64,000 nt of DNA from an uncultured Bacteroidota bacterium (lineage in GTDB: Bacteria > Bacteroidota > Bacteroidia > JADZBD01). How positions within the stretch are numbered: the first letter of the stretch is position 1; each line of letters starts with the position of its first letter. Under the pieces are notes generated by a model that saw only the letters and a list, made by a program, of their open reading frames with translations, did not search any database and was not told the DNA's origin. A program made the translations under genes and the position numbers. The stretch spans positions 42,609-106,608 of the forward strand of contig CALEYQ010000043.1 of the NCBI GenBank assembly GCA_937924855.1. The letters run 5' to 3'. Positions 26,269 to 34,895 of this stretch are shown piece after piece.

Positions 26269-28158
26269 TTATCGGCCTAGATATACCATTAAAACGGAAA
26301 TGTCTGCCGGACTAACTCCGCTGATCCTGGAAGCCTGGCCCAAGGTGCTTGGCCTGGCCTTGGAAAGTTTCTCTCTGGCCTCGGCGGATAAGGACGATAG
26401 CCGCTGGTATTCAAAGTCGGGGTGCAATACGATTCCCTCCAGCCTGTCCATCTTTCCGGCCAATTCCTTCTCCCGGTCTATATAGCCTTCGTATTTTATA
26501 GCTGTCTCAGCAGCAGAAATAGCATCAGGATGAAGCCCGATCAGGGCTTCCTTGACAACATTAGAAAGCAACAGGTCGGTCCAGGAAATACCGGGTCGTG
26601 ACAACAGGTATGAGCCTTTTACCTTTTGCGAAATGCTGCTTCCTCCAAGCTCGGCAATCTTATGGTTAATTTCTTCAGGAGAAATGCTTATTGATTTAAA
26701 CGCTTTTGAGGCCTCTGTAAAATCCTTTTGGCGTTGAAGAAATGAGTCCTTCCTGGCCCCTTTTAGGGTTCCTAATTCAATCCCTACTGGGGATAGCCTC
26801 TGATCAGCATTGTCCTGCCGCAAAGAGATCCTGTATTCGGCTCTCGAAGTAAACATCCTGTAAGGCTCGTCTGTGCCCTTAGTAATCAAATCATCAATTA
26901 AAACCCCAATATATGAGTCGGACCGTTTCATGTGGAACATGGGCTTCCGCTGAAGCTTTAGCGCAGCATTGATCCCCGCCACCAAGCCCTGGCAGGCAGC
27001 CTCCTCATAGCCAGTGGTTCCATTAATCTGGCCTGCAAAGTAAAGACCTTCCACCATTTTGGTCTCCAGGCTGGGGAAAAGCTGCATAGGGGAGAAGAAG
27101 TCGTATTCTATGGCATAACCAGGCCGGAAAAAGACACATTTCTCAAACCCTTTAACCTTTCTAAGTGCCTGAATTTGAATACTTTCTGGAAGCGAGGTGC
27201 TGAAGCCATTCAGATAAACTTCCACAGTGTCCCAGCCCTCAGGCTCAACGAACAGCTGGTGCCTGTCGCGATCGGAAAATCGATTAATCTTGTCCTCAAT
27301 GCTTGGGCAATATCTTGGTCCCAGTCCCTTTATTCTGCCTTGAAACATGGGCGATTGCTCAAAGCCTGTTTTAAGAATTTCATGTACCTCCGGGGAGGTA
27401 TAAGCTATATGACAGTTTCTTTGTTTTTTCCGGCCTTCGGGCCCATTTGTGTATAGGGGAGAGGTGTTGTCCATATAGCTAAACTTGCCCGGCTCTGAGT
27501 CTCCCTGCTGTTCCTCCAGCACGGCGTAGTTGATGCTTCTTCCGTCTATTCGGGGAGGGGTGCCGGTTTTCATCCGGCCTGTCTCAAATCCCCTTTCGGC
27601 AAGCTGGGCAGAGATTCCTTTCGAGGAGCTTTCTCCAATTCTTCCGCCTTCAAAATTTTTCTCTCCTATATGAATAACCCCGTTCAAAAAAGTTCCATTG
27701 GTTAGTATTACGGCCCCGGCGGAAATCTCCGATCCCGTACCCGTAATAACGCCGCTTACCTTGTCTCCCGAAAAAGTAAGCGCGCGCACATGATCCTGTC
27801 TGAAAAATACATTAGGAAGACTTTCAAGAACGCTTCTCCATTCAAGAGAAAATAAAGTGCGATCATTTTGACTTCGGGGGCTCCACATGGCCGGACCCTT
27901 CGAACGATTCAGCATTCTGAACTGGATAGATGTTTTGTCGCTTACAATACCGGAGTACCCGCCAAGCGCATCTATTTCTCTGATAATTTGACCCTTCCCG
28001 ATTCCCCCCATGGCCGGATTACAGCTCATCTGAGCAATTTTGGTCATATCCATCGTAATCAGCAACACCTTTGCGCCCATGTTTGCGGCAGCAGCCGCAG
28101 CTTCGCAACCGGCATGACCGGCGCCAACTACAATAATATCATAACCTGAGTCGCGCAT
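26269..28158 (-). CDS. mnmG: tRNA uridine-5-carboxymethylaminomethyl modification enzyme MnmG (GidA)
   Basis: With MnmE it installs the cmnm5 group on U34 of several tRNAs, using FAD and NADH. The 629-residue protein has the FAD-binding start DIIVVGAGHAGCEAAAAAAN, MSCNPAMGGIGKGQIIREID, and both family signatures (GPRYCPSIEDKI and GQINGTTGYEEAACQG). The frame is open to 28185, but a perfect -7 promoter box at 28183-28190 means that codon would not be transcribed, so I start at ATG 28158 (MRDSGYD). A parS-like site lies inside at 26924. gidA genes lie next to the replication origin in many bacteria. Confidence 0.96.
   Translation of the reverse strand: MRDSGYDIIVVGAGHAGCEAAAAAANMGAKVLLITMDMTKIAQMSCNPAMGGIGKGQIIREIDALGGYSGIVSDKTSIQFRMLNRSKGPAMWSPRSQNDRTLFSLEWRSVLESLPNVFFRQDHVRALTFSGDKVSGVITGTGSEISAGAVILTNGTFLNGVIHIGEKNFEGGRIGESSSKGISAQLAERGFETGRMKTGTPPRIDGRSINYAVLEEQQGDSEPGKFSYMDNTSPLYTNGPEGRKKQRNCHIAYTSPEVHEILKTGFEQSPMFQGRIKGLGPRYCPSIEDKINRFSDRDRHQLFVEPEGWDTVEVYLNGFSTSLPESIQIQALRKVKGFEKCVFFRPGYAIEYDFFSPMQLFPSLETKMVEGLYFAGQINGTTGYEEAACQGLVAGINAALKLQRKPMFHMKRSDSYIGVLIDDLITKGTDEPYRMFTSRAEYRISLRQDNADQRLSPVGIELGTLKGARKDSFLQRQKDFTEASKAFKSISISPEEINHKIAELGGSSISQKVKGSYLLSRPGISWTDLLLSNVVKEALIGLHPDAISAAETAIKYEGYIDREKELAGKMDRLEGIVLHPDFEYQRLSSLSAEAREKLSKARPSTLGQASRISGVSPADISVLMVYLGR
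26924..26939. other. parS-like site 4
   Basis: CGTTTCATGTGGAACA: one half GTTTCA and the other GGAAC, with centre CATGTG. It is an imperfect match, about two changes from the ParB consensus, and lies inside mnmG. It is supported mainly by closeness to the three other sites. Confidence 0.5.
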
Positions 28159-28182
28159 AGCTGTAATATATGAAAAGGGCGG

Positions 28183-28190
28183 CAAATTTA
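28183..28190 (-). promoter_or_regulatory. -7 promoter box for mnmG
   Basis: Minus-strand TAAATTTG matches TAnnTTTG exactly and ends 24 nt before ATG 28158. It decides the choice of start codon for mnmG. Confidence 0.55.
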
Positions 28191-28230
28191 CGACAAAAGA
28201 AGGATTCGGGAAGGGTGCCGGTATCCCGGA

Positions 28231-29037
28231 CTAGTAATTCCAGAGATTTGCGCCCAGAATTTCCATTGTCTCGCGTTTTTGAATAAGCGCAACAAGAGAA
28301 TGGTCCTTCCCGGGTAAAGGCCCATCAAATCCGGTTGAAAGATTGCCACTCATGTTGCTCAGGTAATATGTTTTAAAACTAATTACCACATTCTGGTGCT
28401 CCAGCGTTTTGCCGGCGTTTTCGCCACGCTCTACTTTGGTTTTAAGGTTTCTTTGGACGGTGGCAAACGAAATCAAATACGAGCCCCCTATAAGGTTCTC
28501 GGGCCCTTTTATAATCTGAAAGCTCACAGTCTTTCCCGCAGAGTCGGGGTGTATGGAAAAAAACACTTCAGGCTTTATGGCCAAAACACTGTCGATTACT
28601 TTTTTAGCCCGCTTTCGGTCGGAACCGGTAAACTCTACGCTTCCGTTAATTATCATTTGGGGGGTATAAACCACTTCGTTTCCAAAGGCCTTTCTGTATT
28701 TCCTTTGGCGGTTAGAAAAAGAAGAGTCGCTAAAAACATCTTTCCACCCCAGCTTGTTCCAATAGTCGACATGAAACGCCAAAGGATACACATAAGACTT
28801 TTCGGCCATGGCCTGCCGGGTAAGCTCGTTCAAAAATTCTTCGGCAGGTGGACAATCATTGCAACCCTCGGAAGAAAAAAGTTCAATCACGGCAAAAGGT
28901 TCTGCTTCCTGATTTAAGTCTATAGGGGCCTTTATGCTTTCGCCCGGCTCAGGACTTTGGGTTGGGTTCCCACAACCGACAAGCGCAAACAAAATAAAAA
29001 GCAGGCTTATTTGCCTTTTAATTTCTTCTCCTGCCAT
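28231..29037 (-). CDS. DUF1223 thioredoxin-like lipoprotein
   Basis: A 268-residue lipoprotein with lipobox LVG-C22. The mature part starts with VIELFSSEGCNDCPPAE, a thioredoxin-like strand with a C59-x-x-C62 pair, the signature of DUF1223 proteins. FHVDYWNKLGWKDVF and YTPQMIINGSVEFTG are also family blocks. A redox or thiol role in the periplasm is likely but unproven. Its start overlaps the 3' end of lutB by 31 bp, so it is the downstream member of that operon. Confidence 0.82.
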   Translation of the reverse strand: MAGEEIKRQISLLFILFALVGCGNPTQSPEPGESIKAPIDLNQEAEPFAVIELFSSEGCNDCPPAEEFLNELTRQAMAEKSYVYPLAFHVDYWNKLGWKDVFSDSSFSNRQRKYRKAFGNEVVYTPQMIINGSVEFTGSDRKRAKKVIDSVLAIKPEVFFSIHPDSAGKTVSFQIIKGPENLIGGSYLISFATVQRNLKTKVERGENAGKTLEHQNVVISFKTYYLSNMSGNLSTGFDGPLPGKDHSLVALIQKRETMEILGANLWNY

Positions 29038-30389
29038 AATTGATTAAATGATTTTGGTGCTACAACCGGAATGTCCCGCCGTTCGCCCCACGCCTTCCTG
29101 AAAAACTGTCTGAGCATAAAGTTTTTTACCGAGGCGCCTCCTTTATCCATTTTGCTTCTTTTCAACATGGCCATTTTCCAAAATTTCCATATCCACCTTT
29201 CGGTTCGGCCTGTTTGTTCTTCTTCCACGGCGTCACGACGATTCAACAGCAACAGGTTGTGAAGATCTATTTTTACCGGACACACTTCCGTACATTTTCC
29301 GCAAAGCGAAGAGGCATAGGAAAGATGCTTAAAATCGGACATTCCCCGCAAGTGGGGGGTTATTACGCTTCCAATGGGTCCGCTATAGGTTGTGTTGTAG
29401 GCGTGTCCGCCCACTCCTTGATAAATGGGACACCCATTTAAGCAAGCCCCGCACCTGATGCAGTGAAGGCCTCTTCTTTGTTCCGGTTTATTAAGCAACC
29501 CGGTTCTCCCATTGTCGAGAAGCACAACATAAAACTCAGTGGGGCCGTCCGATTCTCCGGGCAGGGCAGGGCCAAAGCAAATATTATTATAAACAGTTAA
29601 TTTTTGGCCTGTTCCGTGCGTTGCTAAAAGGGTCCAGAAAAGATCAAGATCATGAAGGGAAGGAATAAGTTTTTCAATGCCCGCGATCGCAATTAGGGTT
29701 TTCGGCCAGGACATTGACAAGGCCGCATTACCTTCATTTTCCGTTACGGCAACTCCTCCGCAATCCGCGATCAGGAAGTTTGCTCCAGTAACACCGGCTC
29801 CTGCACGAACATATTTCTCCCGCAAAAGCTTTCTTACGTGGGCCACAATGTCCTGTGGGGTCCAATCTTCCGGCGTGCCCTGCTTTTCATGAAAGGTTTT
29901 GGCAACATCTTCTTTGCTAAGGTGCATGGCCGGAGTTACAATATGATAGGGGGGCTCGTTACGCAATTGCTGAATGTATTCCCCAAGGTCTGTTTCAAGA
30001 GATTCAATGCCGGCCTTTTCGGCCGCTTCATTAAAGTGCACCTCTTCCGTGGTCATTGATTTTGACTTAACCACCGATTTTACCTGTGCTTTTTTCAGAA
30101 TTTTAACCACTTCTGCCATGCACTCTTCCGCTGTCCGGGCCCAGATTACTTTCCCTCCACGCTTAATTACATTGGCTTCAAACTCGATTAAATATTTATC
30201 AAGATGGTCAATTACCCGGGTTTTTATTACCGAGGCTCTTTCCCTGGCAAGCTCCAGATTCAGGTATTGCTTCTTTCCCTCAACAACTTTTTTGTCGTAC
30301 TGGGCAATGTTAAACCTCAGTTTCCTCCGGTGTTCCTCATCGAAGACCAGCTTTTCGGCGCTTTCCAGAAACTCTGCAGGTTTGCTCAT
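29007..30389 (-). CDS. lutB: Lactate utilisation iron-sulfur protein LutB
   Basis: A 460-residue LutB/YkgF protein, one part of the LutABC complex that oxidises L-lactate to pyruvate. An N-terminal LUD domain (about 70-295, with GVTGANFLIADCGGVAVTEN) precedes two ferredoxin-type clusters: C310, C313, C316, C320 and C363, C366, C370. LutA and LutC are not adjacent, which is unusual. The ATG overlaps the upstream M28 peptidase stop by one base, and its own 3' end overlaps the DUF1223 gene. Confidence 0.9.
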   Translation of the reverse strand: MSKPAEFLESAEKLVFDEEHRRKLRFNIAQYDKKVVEGKKQYLNLELARERASVIKTRVIDHLDKYLIEFEANVIKRGGKVIWARTAEECMAEVVKILKKAQVKSVVKSKSMTTEEVHFNEAAEKAGIESLETDLGEYIQQLRNEPPYHIVTPAMHLSKEDVAKTFHEKQGTPEDWTPQDIVAHVRKLLREKYVRAGAGVTGANFLIADCGGVAVTENEGNAALSMSWPKTLIAIAGIEKLIPSLHDLDLFWTLLATHGTGQKLTVYNNICFGPALPGESDGPTEFYVVLLDNGRTGLLNKPEQRRGLHCIRCGACLNGCPIYQGVGGHAYNTTYSGPIGSVITPHLRGMSDFKHLSYASSLCGKCTEVCPVKIDLHNLLLLNRRDAVEEEQTGRTERWIWKFWKMAMLKRSKMDKGGASVKNFMLRQFFRKAWGERRDIPVVAPKSFNQLWQEKKLKGK

Positions 30390-31426
30390 TATCTTGATGG
30401 GGGTTTTTTATCTACGGTAATCCGCTTTTCCTGGTTGGCCACAAGCCAGGCGGTGTAAAAAACAAGCCGGGCTCTTTTTTCCAGCATCCAGAAGTTTATT
30501 TTATGTATTTCGTCTGTATCGCGATGGTAGTCTTCGTGAACGCCATTAAAATAAAAAATAACCGGAATATTGTTTTTGGCAAAGTTATAATGGTCGGAGC
30601 GGTAATAAAAGCGGTTTTTGTCTTTTGGGTCGTTGTATTTATAATCAAGCCCAAGCTTTCCATAAAGTTCGTTCGCCTTTTCATTAAGTGCATGAAGCTG
30701 GGTGCTTAACATGTCGGATCCAATAATGTACACATAGTTGGTGTCTTTTTCGTGGGCTTTGTCAATCCTGCCCACCATATCGATGTTCAGGTTGCAAACA
30801 GTTTTTTCAAGCGGGTAGGTGGGATTGCTCACGTAAAATTTCGAGCCCAAAAGACCTTTTTCTTCTCCGGTAAATGCAATGAATACAATGGTTCTTCTTG
30901 GGCCGTAGCCGGCTCGCTTTGCTTCGGCAAAGGCTTGTGCTATTTCGAGGAGGGCCACCGTTCCTGATCCGTCATCATCGGCTCCGTTATATACTTTTTT
31001 TCCTTTTACCCCCAAATGATCATAGTGTGCGCTGATAACAATTACTTCTTCTTTTAGATCCGACCCCTCAATGATGGCTATTACGTTCTCGGTTTTTACT
31101 TTTGTGATGGATTTTTTCCCTGTGTCTTTGGTGTCGTGGCCTTTAAAAGACAGCTCAAAGGTTTGAAAGTAGCTTGTGTCGCCGGGGGGGCTTGCGCCAA
31201 TTTTCTTAAACTCCTTTGCCAGATAGCGGGCGGATCGTTTTTGTCCTCTTTTTCCGGTTTCCCTTCCCTCATACTTGTCGGAAGCCAAAACAGAAAGGTG
31301 CTTTTTCAGGTCGCCGGCATCGATAAATTTCCCGAAACTACCCATTACCTCCTGATTCTCCTGGCCATTCAGAAAAGCCGGTAAAAAAGCAAAAACGAAA
31401 AATAAGCGTCTTAAAAACAAACTCAT
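30389..31426 (-). CDS. M28 family zinc aminopeptidase, exported
   Basis: A 345-residue exported metallopeptidase. A signal peptide (about 1-21) precedes an M28 catalytic domain with the two-zinc ligand set: H in AHYDHLG, bridging D in NGADDDGSG, E in FTGEEKGLLGS, D in NIDMVGRID, and H in VHEDYH. Members remove N-terminal residues from peptides in the periplasm or outside the cell. The gene overlaps rpiB upstream by 4 bp and lutB downstream by 1 bp, so rpiB, this gene, lutB and the DUF1223 gene form one operon. Confidence 0.92.
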   Translation of the reverse strand: MSLFLRRLFFVFAFLPAFLNGQENQEVMGSFGKFIDAGDLKKHLSVLASDKYEGRETGKRGQKRSARYLAKEFKKIGASPPGDTSYFQTFELSFKGHDTKDTGKKSITKVKTENVIAIIEGSDLKEEVIVISAHYDHLGVKGKKVYNGADDDGSGTVALLEIAQAFAEAKRAGYGPRRTIVFIAFTGEEKGLLGSKFYVSNPTYPLEKTVCNLNIDMVGRIDKAHEKDTNYVYIIGSDMLSTQLHALNEKANELYGKLGLDYKYNDPKDKNRFYYRSDHYNFAKNNIPVIFYFNGVHEDYHRDTDEIHKINFWMLEKRARLVFYTAWLVANQEKRITVDKKPPSR

Positions 31427-31857
31427 GCTTGCCGGTCTATTTTATCCACTCTTTCCTTGTGCCGGCCTCCTTCAAAATCAGCTTCAAAAAAGGCCGTTAA
31501 AATGTGTTCTGCTTCTCCCGATTCGATAAATCTTGCAGGCAGACTGATTATGTTGGCATCATTATGCTGACGAGCCAGCGCAGCCACATCGGCATTCCAG
31601 CAAAGAGCACAGCGGATGCCTTTGTTCCTGTTTGCAGCTATGGAAATTCCGTTTCCTGAGCCGCAAATCAAAATGCCAAAGCGGGCCCGGTTATTCGTAA
31701 TTTCAGCGCATACCTCCCTCGCAAAGTCGGGGTAATCGACCCTCTCTTCAGAAAAACAGCCCTTGTCGGAAACTGTATAACCTTTTCCGGACAAAAAAGC
31801 TTTTACTTTTTCTTTCAGATGAAATCCGGCATGGTCCGAACCAATTGCTATTACCAT
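31423..31857 (-). CDS. rpiB: Ribose-5-phosphate isomerase B
   Basis: Interconverts ribose 5-phosphate and ribulose 5-phosphate. The 144-residue protein has the RpiB landmarks IGSDHAGFHLK (5-15), catalytic C65 in ILICGSGNGISIAANR, and the ARQHNDANIISLPAR segment. A TTG five codons upstream is also in frame, but ATG 31857 gives the usual VIAIGSDHAG start. It is the first gene of the minus-strand operon and faces the 474-bp AT-rich gap. A 7-of-8 match to the -7 box (TAATTTAG) lies at 31885-31892. Confidence 0.95.
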   Translation of the reverse strand: MVIAIGSDHAGFHLKEKVKAFLSGKGYTVSDKGCFSEERVDYPDFAREVCAEITNNRARFGILICGSGNGISIAANRNKGIRCALCWNADVAALARQHNDANIISLPARFIESGEAEHILTAFFEADFEGGRHKERVDKIDRQA

Positions 31858-31978
31858 TGTTCCCCTTTTCAATAATTAAAGGCACTAAATTACCTAATTT
31901 CCTGATTCTTTGACTATTATACACAATTGATGAAAACTCCTGAAAATCGCTTAAGTTTTAACAATGCCTGTTCACTTC

Positions 31979-31998
31979 TTGTTAGCTATTGTTAACTA
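31979..31998. repeat. Tandem 10-bp direct repeat in the candidate origin
   Basis: Two adjacent decamers, TTGTTAGCTA and TTGTTAACTA, differ at one base, so protein sites would recur at one helical turn. Inverted TAACAA words occur nearby at about 31958 and 32161. Confidence 0.55.
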
Positions 31999-32248
31999 CT
32001 ACTAGCTTTAAAATCTCCCCGCGCAAACAATTACTATTTCTTATAATTTTTTGCATTCCTTTTCAAAAAACTTATAGGCTTTAGATCAATTTTTATCATC
32101 ACAGTGGTCAACCAATAATAACACAATTTTCCGGTTCTTTTTATTAACTTCACAGGTAATTAACAAGCGGTTGAAAAACACGTAGATTTTTGAAATTCAA
32201 CACATAAAATACAATTAACTTTTCTTTTTTTGTGAATTACTTTTTATA

Positions 32249-32266
32249 AGTGGTGATTTCAACACT
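32249..32266. repeat. Imperfect 18-bp palindrome in the candidate origin
   Basis: AGTGGTGATTTCAACACT: 8-bp arms with one mismatch around a 2-bp centre. It could be an operator for nadA, about 80 bp downstream, or part of an origin. Confidence 0.45.
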
Positions 32267-32346
32267 ATTGGCTAAAAAATCTCCACGGTATTAACAGTAT
32301 AGTAATAGACCTAAAAAATTTATTTAATCGATTATTATTATAATAT

Positions 32347-33321
32347 ATGTTGTTAAAAGGTTTTGTTGAGGAAGAAACAGGAATTGATTTTGATTTATTC
32401 CGGGAGATTGAGCGCCTTAAGAAAGAAAAAAATGCTGTGATTCTGGCTCATTATTACCAGGACTCTGACATTCAAGACATTGCAGATTACGTTGGCGACA
32501 GTCTTGGCTTATCCCGTCAGGCAGCTGCAACCAAAGCAGAAATAATACTTTTTGCCGGTGTTCACTTTATGGCCGAAACAGCAAGAATATTATCCCCAAA
32601 CAAGAAAGTACTATTACCTGATTTGAATGCGGGATGTTCCCTGGCAGATAGTTGTCCGCCAGAAAAGTTTAAGGCATTTATTGCAGCCAATCCAAAGGCA
32701 GTGGTGGTTTCTTATGTGAATTGTTCTGCAGCCGTAAAGGCAATGACAGATATTATTTGCACTTCAGCGAATGCTGAGGGAATTATTAACTCCTTACCCC
32801 GGAATCAGGAAATTATCTTTGCTCCTGATAAGAACCTTGGAAAATACCTCGAAAAAAAGACTGGGAGAAAACTGATTCTTTGGGACGGTGCCTGTATGGT
32901 ACATGAGATATTTTCTCTGATGGAAATTGAAAAAATACTTTTAGGAAATCCCGATGCAGAATTAATAGCCCATCCGGAATGTACAGAAGACATTTTGGAA
33001 AGGGCTGCCTTTATTGGATCCACCAGTGAATTACTGGCCCATACGGCAAAATCAGCTACAAAAACTTTTGTGGTAGCTACTGAAACAGGAATTTTGCATC
33101 AAATGATAAAAAAATCACCCGAAAAGGTTTTTTTGCCCGCACCCCCAAACAACACCTGTGCCTGCAACGATTGTCCGCACATGAAACTAAACACCCTGGA
33201 AAAAGTTTATTTGGCTCTTAAAAATGAAACCCCGGAAATTACGTTAGAAGAGGAGATACTTAACCGGGCTCTGAAGCCCATAAACCGGATGCTCCAAATT
33301 TCAAAAGAATTGGGGCTTTGA
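32347..33321 (+). CDS. nadA: Quinolinate synthase A
   Basis: Condenses iminoaspartate with dihydroxyacetone phosphate to quinolinate in NAD synthesis, using a [4Fe-4S] cluster. The 324-residue protein has AHYYQDSDIQDIADYVGDSL (34-53), LNAGCSLADSC with cluster ligand C97, C183 in GACMVHE, and the C-terminal CACNDCPHM group (271-279) that supplies the third Cys. NadB and NadC are not in the window. It is the first plus-strand gene right of the AT-rich gap. Confidence 0.96.
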   Translation: MLLKGFVEEETGIDFDLFREIERLKKEKNAVILAHYYQDSDIQDIADYVGDSLGLSRQAAATKAEIILFAGVHFMAETARILSPNKKVLLPDLNAGCSLADSCPPEKFKAFIAANPKAVVVSYVNCSAAVKAMTDIICTSANAEGIINSLPRNQEIIFAPDKNLGKYLEKKTGRKLILWDGACMVHEIFSLMEIEKILLGNPDAELIAHPECTEDILERAAFIGSTSELLAHTAKSATKTFVVATETGILHQMIKKSPEKVFLPAPPNNTCACNDCPHMKLNTLEKVYLALKNETPEITLEEEILNRALKPINRMLQISKELGL

Positions 33322-33354
33322 GGCATTTTGATTAAATTTAAAGTTTTGATATTC

Positions 33355-34893
33355 ATGAGGCCGAGACTGCTATTTTTATTCATATTTCTGGGTTTTGCTT
33401 TTGTGCTTCCTGCTCAGGAAGATATTAAGCCTAACGGATACAATATATTTTATTACGACAACGGAAAAAAGTCCTCCGAGGGCAACATGCGTGACGGAAA
33501 GCCGGACGGCTACTGGAAAACATATTACCCTACAGGACAAATAAAAACCGAAGGAAACCGGAAGAATTTTCAGCTCGACAGCATTTGGAAATTCTATAAT
33601 GAAAAGGGAGTTTTAATAACCTCGATTTCTTATGTAAACGGACGAAAGGAGGGGCTAAAAAAGAACTATTCTCCCGAGGGAATTTTGCTCAGCGAGGAAA
33701 TGTATGAAAAGGACCTGAAGCACGGACTAACGAAATTTTATTACAAATCAGGCGCTTTGAAAGAAACCATTCCGTTTGATAAGGGCAGGGAAGAAGGAAT
33801 GGCATTTGAATACGACGAGGAAGGGAACATTACCCGAATTATTGAATACAAATTCGGGTTTATGAAAAATCAGGAAATAGTAAACAGGAAAAATTCGGAA
33901 GGCAAAAGATCCGGACGATGGAAAGAGTTTTATCCGTCGTTAGCGGTAAAATGGGAATGTACTTATGCAGACGGAAAAAAGAACGGTTATTATAAGGAAT
34001 ACGACGAAAAGGGTCAGCTTTTGGTGGTGCAGAAATACTTTATGGACTCTTTGATCACCGATGCGCCGGAATTGGCAAAGCTTGATATTAAAACAGAATA
34101 CTATTCTGATGGAACCAAAAAATACGAAGGCACGTTCAAAGACGGAAAGCCGGAGGGAATTCACAACCTGTATAACCAGAAAGGCGAAATTGTAAAAACC
34201 AAAGTATTTGAGAACGGCATCCTGGAAGGCGAGGGGGTCATGGATGAGGCAGGTAGGCAGCAAGGACCCTGGGTTGAATACTTTGCCGACGGATCTGTGC
34301 GATCCAAAGGAGAGTATAAAGACGGCATGAGAATAGGAGAGTGGCAATTCTTTCACAATAACGGCAAGGTAGAACAGAAGGGAAAATATGATAAAAGGGG
34401 AAGGGCCCAGGGAACATGGAAATGGTATTATCCCAGCGGGAACTTATTACGCGAAGAGAATTATCTGGACGGAACCCGGGAAGGAGCCATGATAGAATAT
34501 TCGGACTCCAATACCGTAATTACAAAGGGGGATTATGTGGACGGGCTTCGGGAGGGCAAATGGATTTATGTGCTTTTGGATCATAAGGAAGAAGGAGAAT
34601 ATAAATCCGGCCAGCAATTTGGTGAGTGGAAAGCCTATTATTTGAGCACCGGCAGAATAAAATGGCAGGGAAGCTTTATGGATGGAAATCCTGATGGGAA
34701 ATATAAGGAACTAACGCCCGACGGCAAGCCCCTCAGAGAGGGAAAATATATTGTAGGGAAAAAAGAGGGCGATTGGAAAATATATGGCTATGACGAAGAA
34801 ACAGGCGCATTGATGTATTTATTGGTAATTACCTATCGTGACGGAAAGGAGATAAAGTGGGACAATGTGCTCATTCGACCGGAAAGCCCCTGA
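33355..34893 (+). CDS. Exported MORN/YwqK-type repeat protein
   Basis: A 512-residue protein made almost entirely of roughly 23-residue beta-hairpin repeats of the MORN_2/YwqK type (for example YDNGKKSSEGNMRDGKPDGY and YSDGTKKYEGTFKDGKPEGI). It has a signal peptide (MRPRLLFLFIFLGFAFVLPA). The open frame begins at a TTG at 33328, but ATG 33355 starts the signal peptide directly. The name antitoxin attached to YwqK relatives does not apply to an exported protein with over fifteen repeats. Its role is unknown. The stop is 2 bp from the start of the PAS kinase gene. Confidence 0.78.
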   Translation: MRPRLLFLFIFLGFAFVLPAQEDIKPNGYNIFYYDNGKKSSEGNMRDGKPDGYWKTYYPTGQIKTEGNRKNFQLDSIWKFYNEKGVLITSISYVNGRKEGLKKNYSPEGILLSEEMYEKDLKHGLTKFYYKSGALKETIPFDKGREEGMAFEYDEEGNITRIIEYKFGFMKNQEIVNRKNSEGKRSGRWKEFYPSLAVKWECTYADGKKNGYYKEYDEKGQLLVVQKYFMDSLITDAPELAKLDIKTEYYSDGTKKYEGTFKDGKPEGIHNLYNQKGEIVKTKVFENGILEGEGVMDEAGRQQGPWVEYFADGSVRSKGEYKDGMRIGEWQFFHNNGKVEQKGKYDKRGRAQGTWKWYYPSGNLLREENYLDGTREGAMIEYSDSNTVITKGDYVDGLREGKWIYVLLDHKEEGEYKSGQQFGEWKAYYLSTGRIKWQGSFMDGNPDGKYKELTPDGKPLREGKYIVGKKEGDWKIYGYDEETGALMYLLVITYRDGKEIKWDNVLIRPESP

Positions 34894-34895
34894 AA

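Larger units (their letters stand above)
31873..32346. other. AT-rich intergenic region, candidate chromosomal replication origin
   Basis: This is the longest gene-free stretch of the window, lying between divergent rpiB and nadA. It is strongly AT-rich. It holds tandem 10-bp repeats (TTGTTAGCTA then TTGTTAACTA, 31979-31998), repeated ATTAAC words, an imperfect 18-bp palindrome (32249-32266) and an almost pure A/T tract (about 32312-32346) of the kind that unwinds. A TGTGAATTA at 32231-32239 is one base from the DnaA-box complement; no perfect box was found. Together with the nearby parS cluster, the mnmG block and the hand-counted GC-skew change, this suggests oriC. A plain double promoter region is the alternative. 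Confidence 0.5.

Noticed and set aside
32093..32239. Canonical DnaA boxes in the AT-rich gap
   Set aside because: TTATCATCA and TGTGAATTA are only partial matches; no exact TTATCCACA or complement was found, so I do not list DnaA boxes as features.
33355..34893. Toxin-antitoxin function suggested by YwqK-type repeats
   Set aside because: The protein is exported, has many repeats, and no toxin gene lies next to it.
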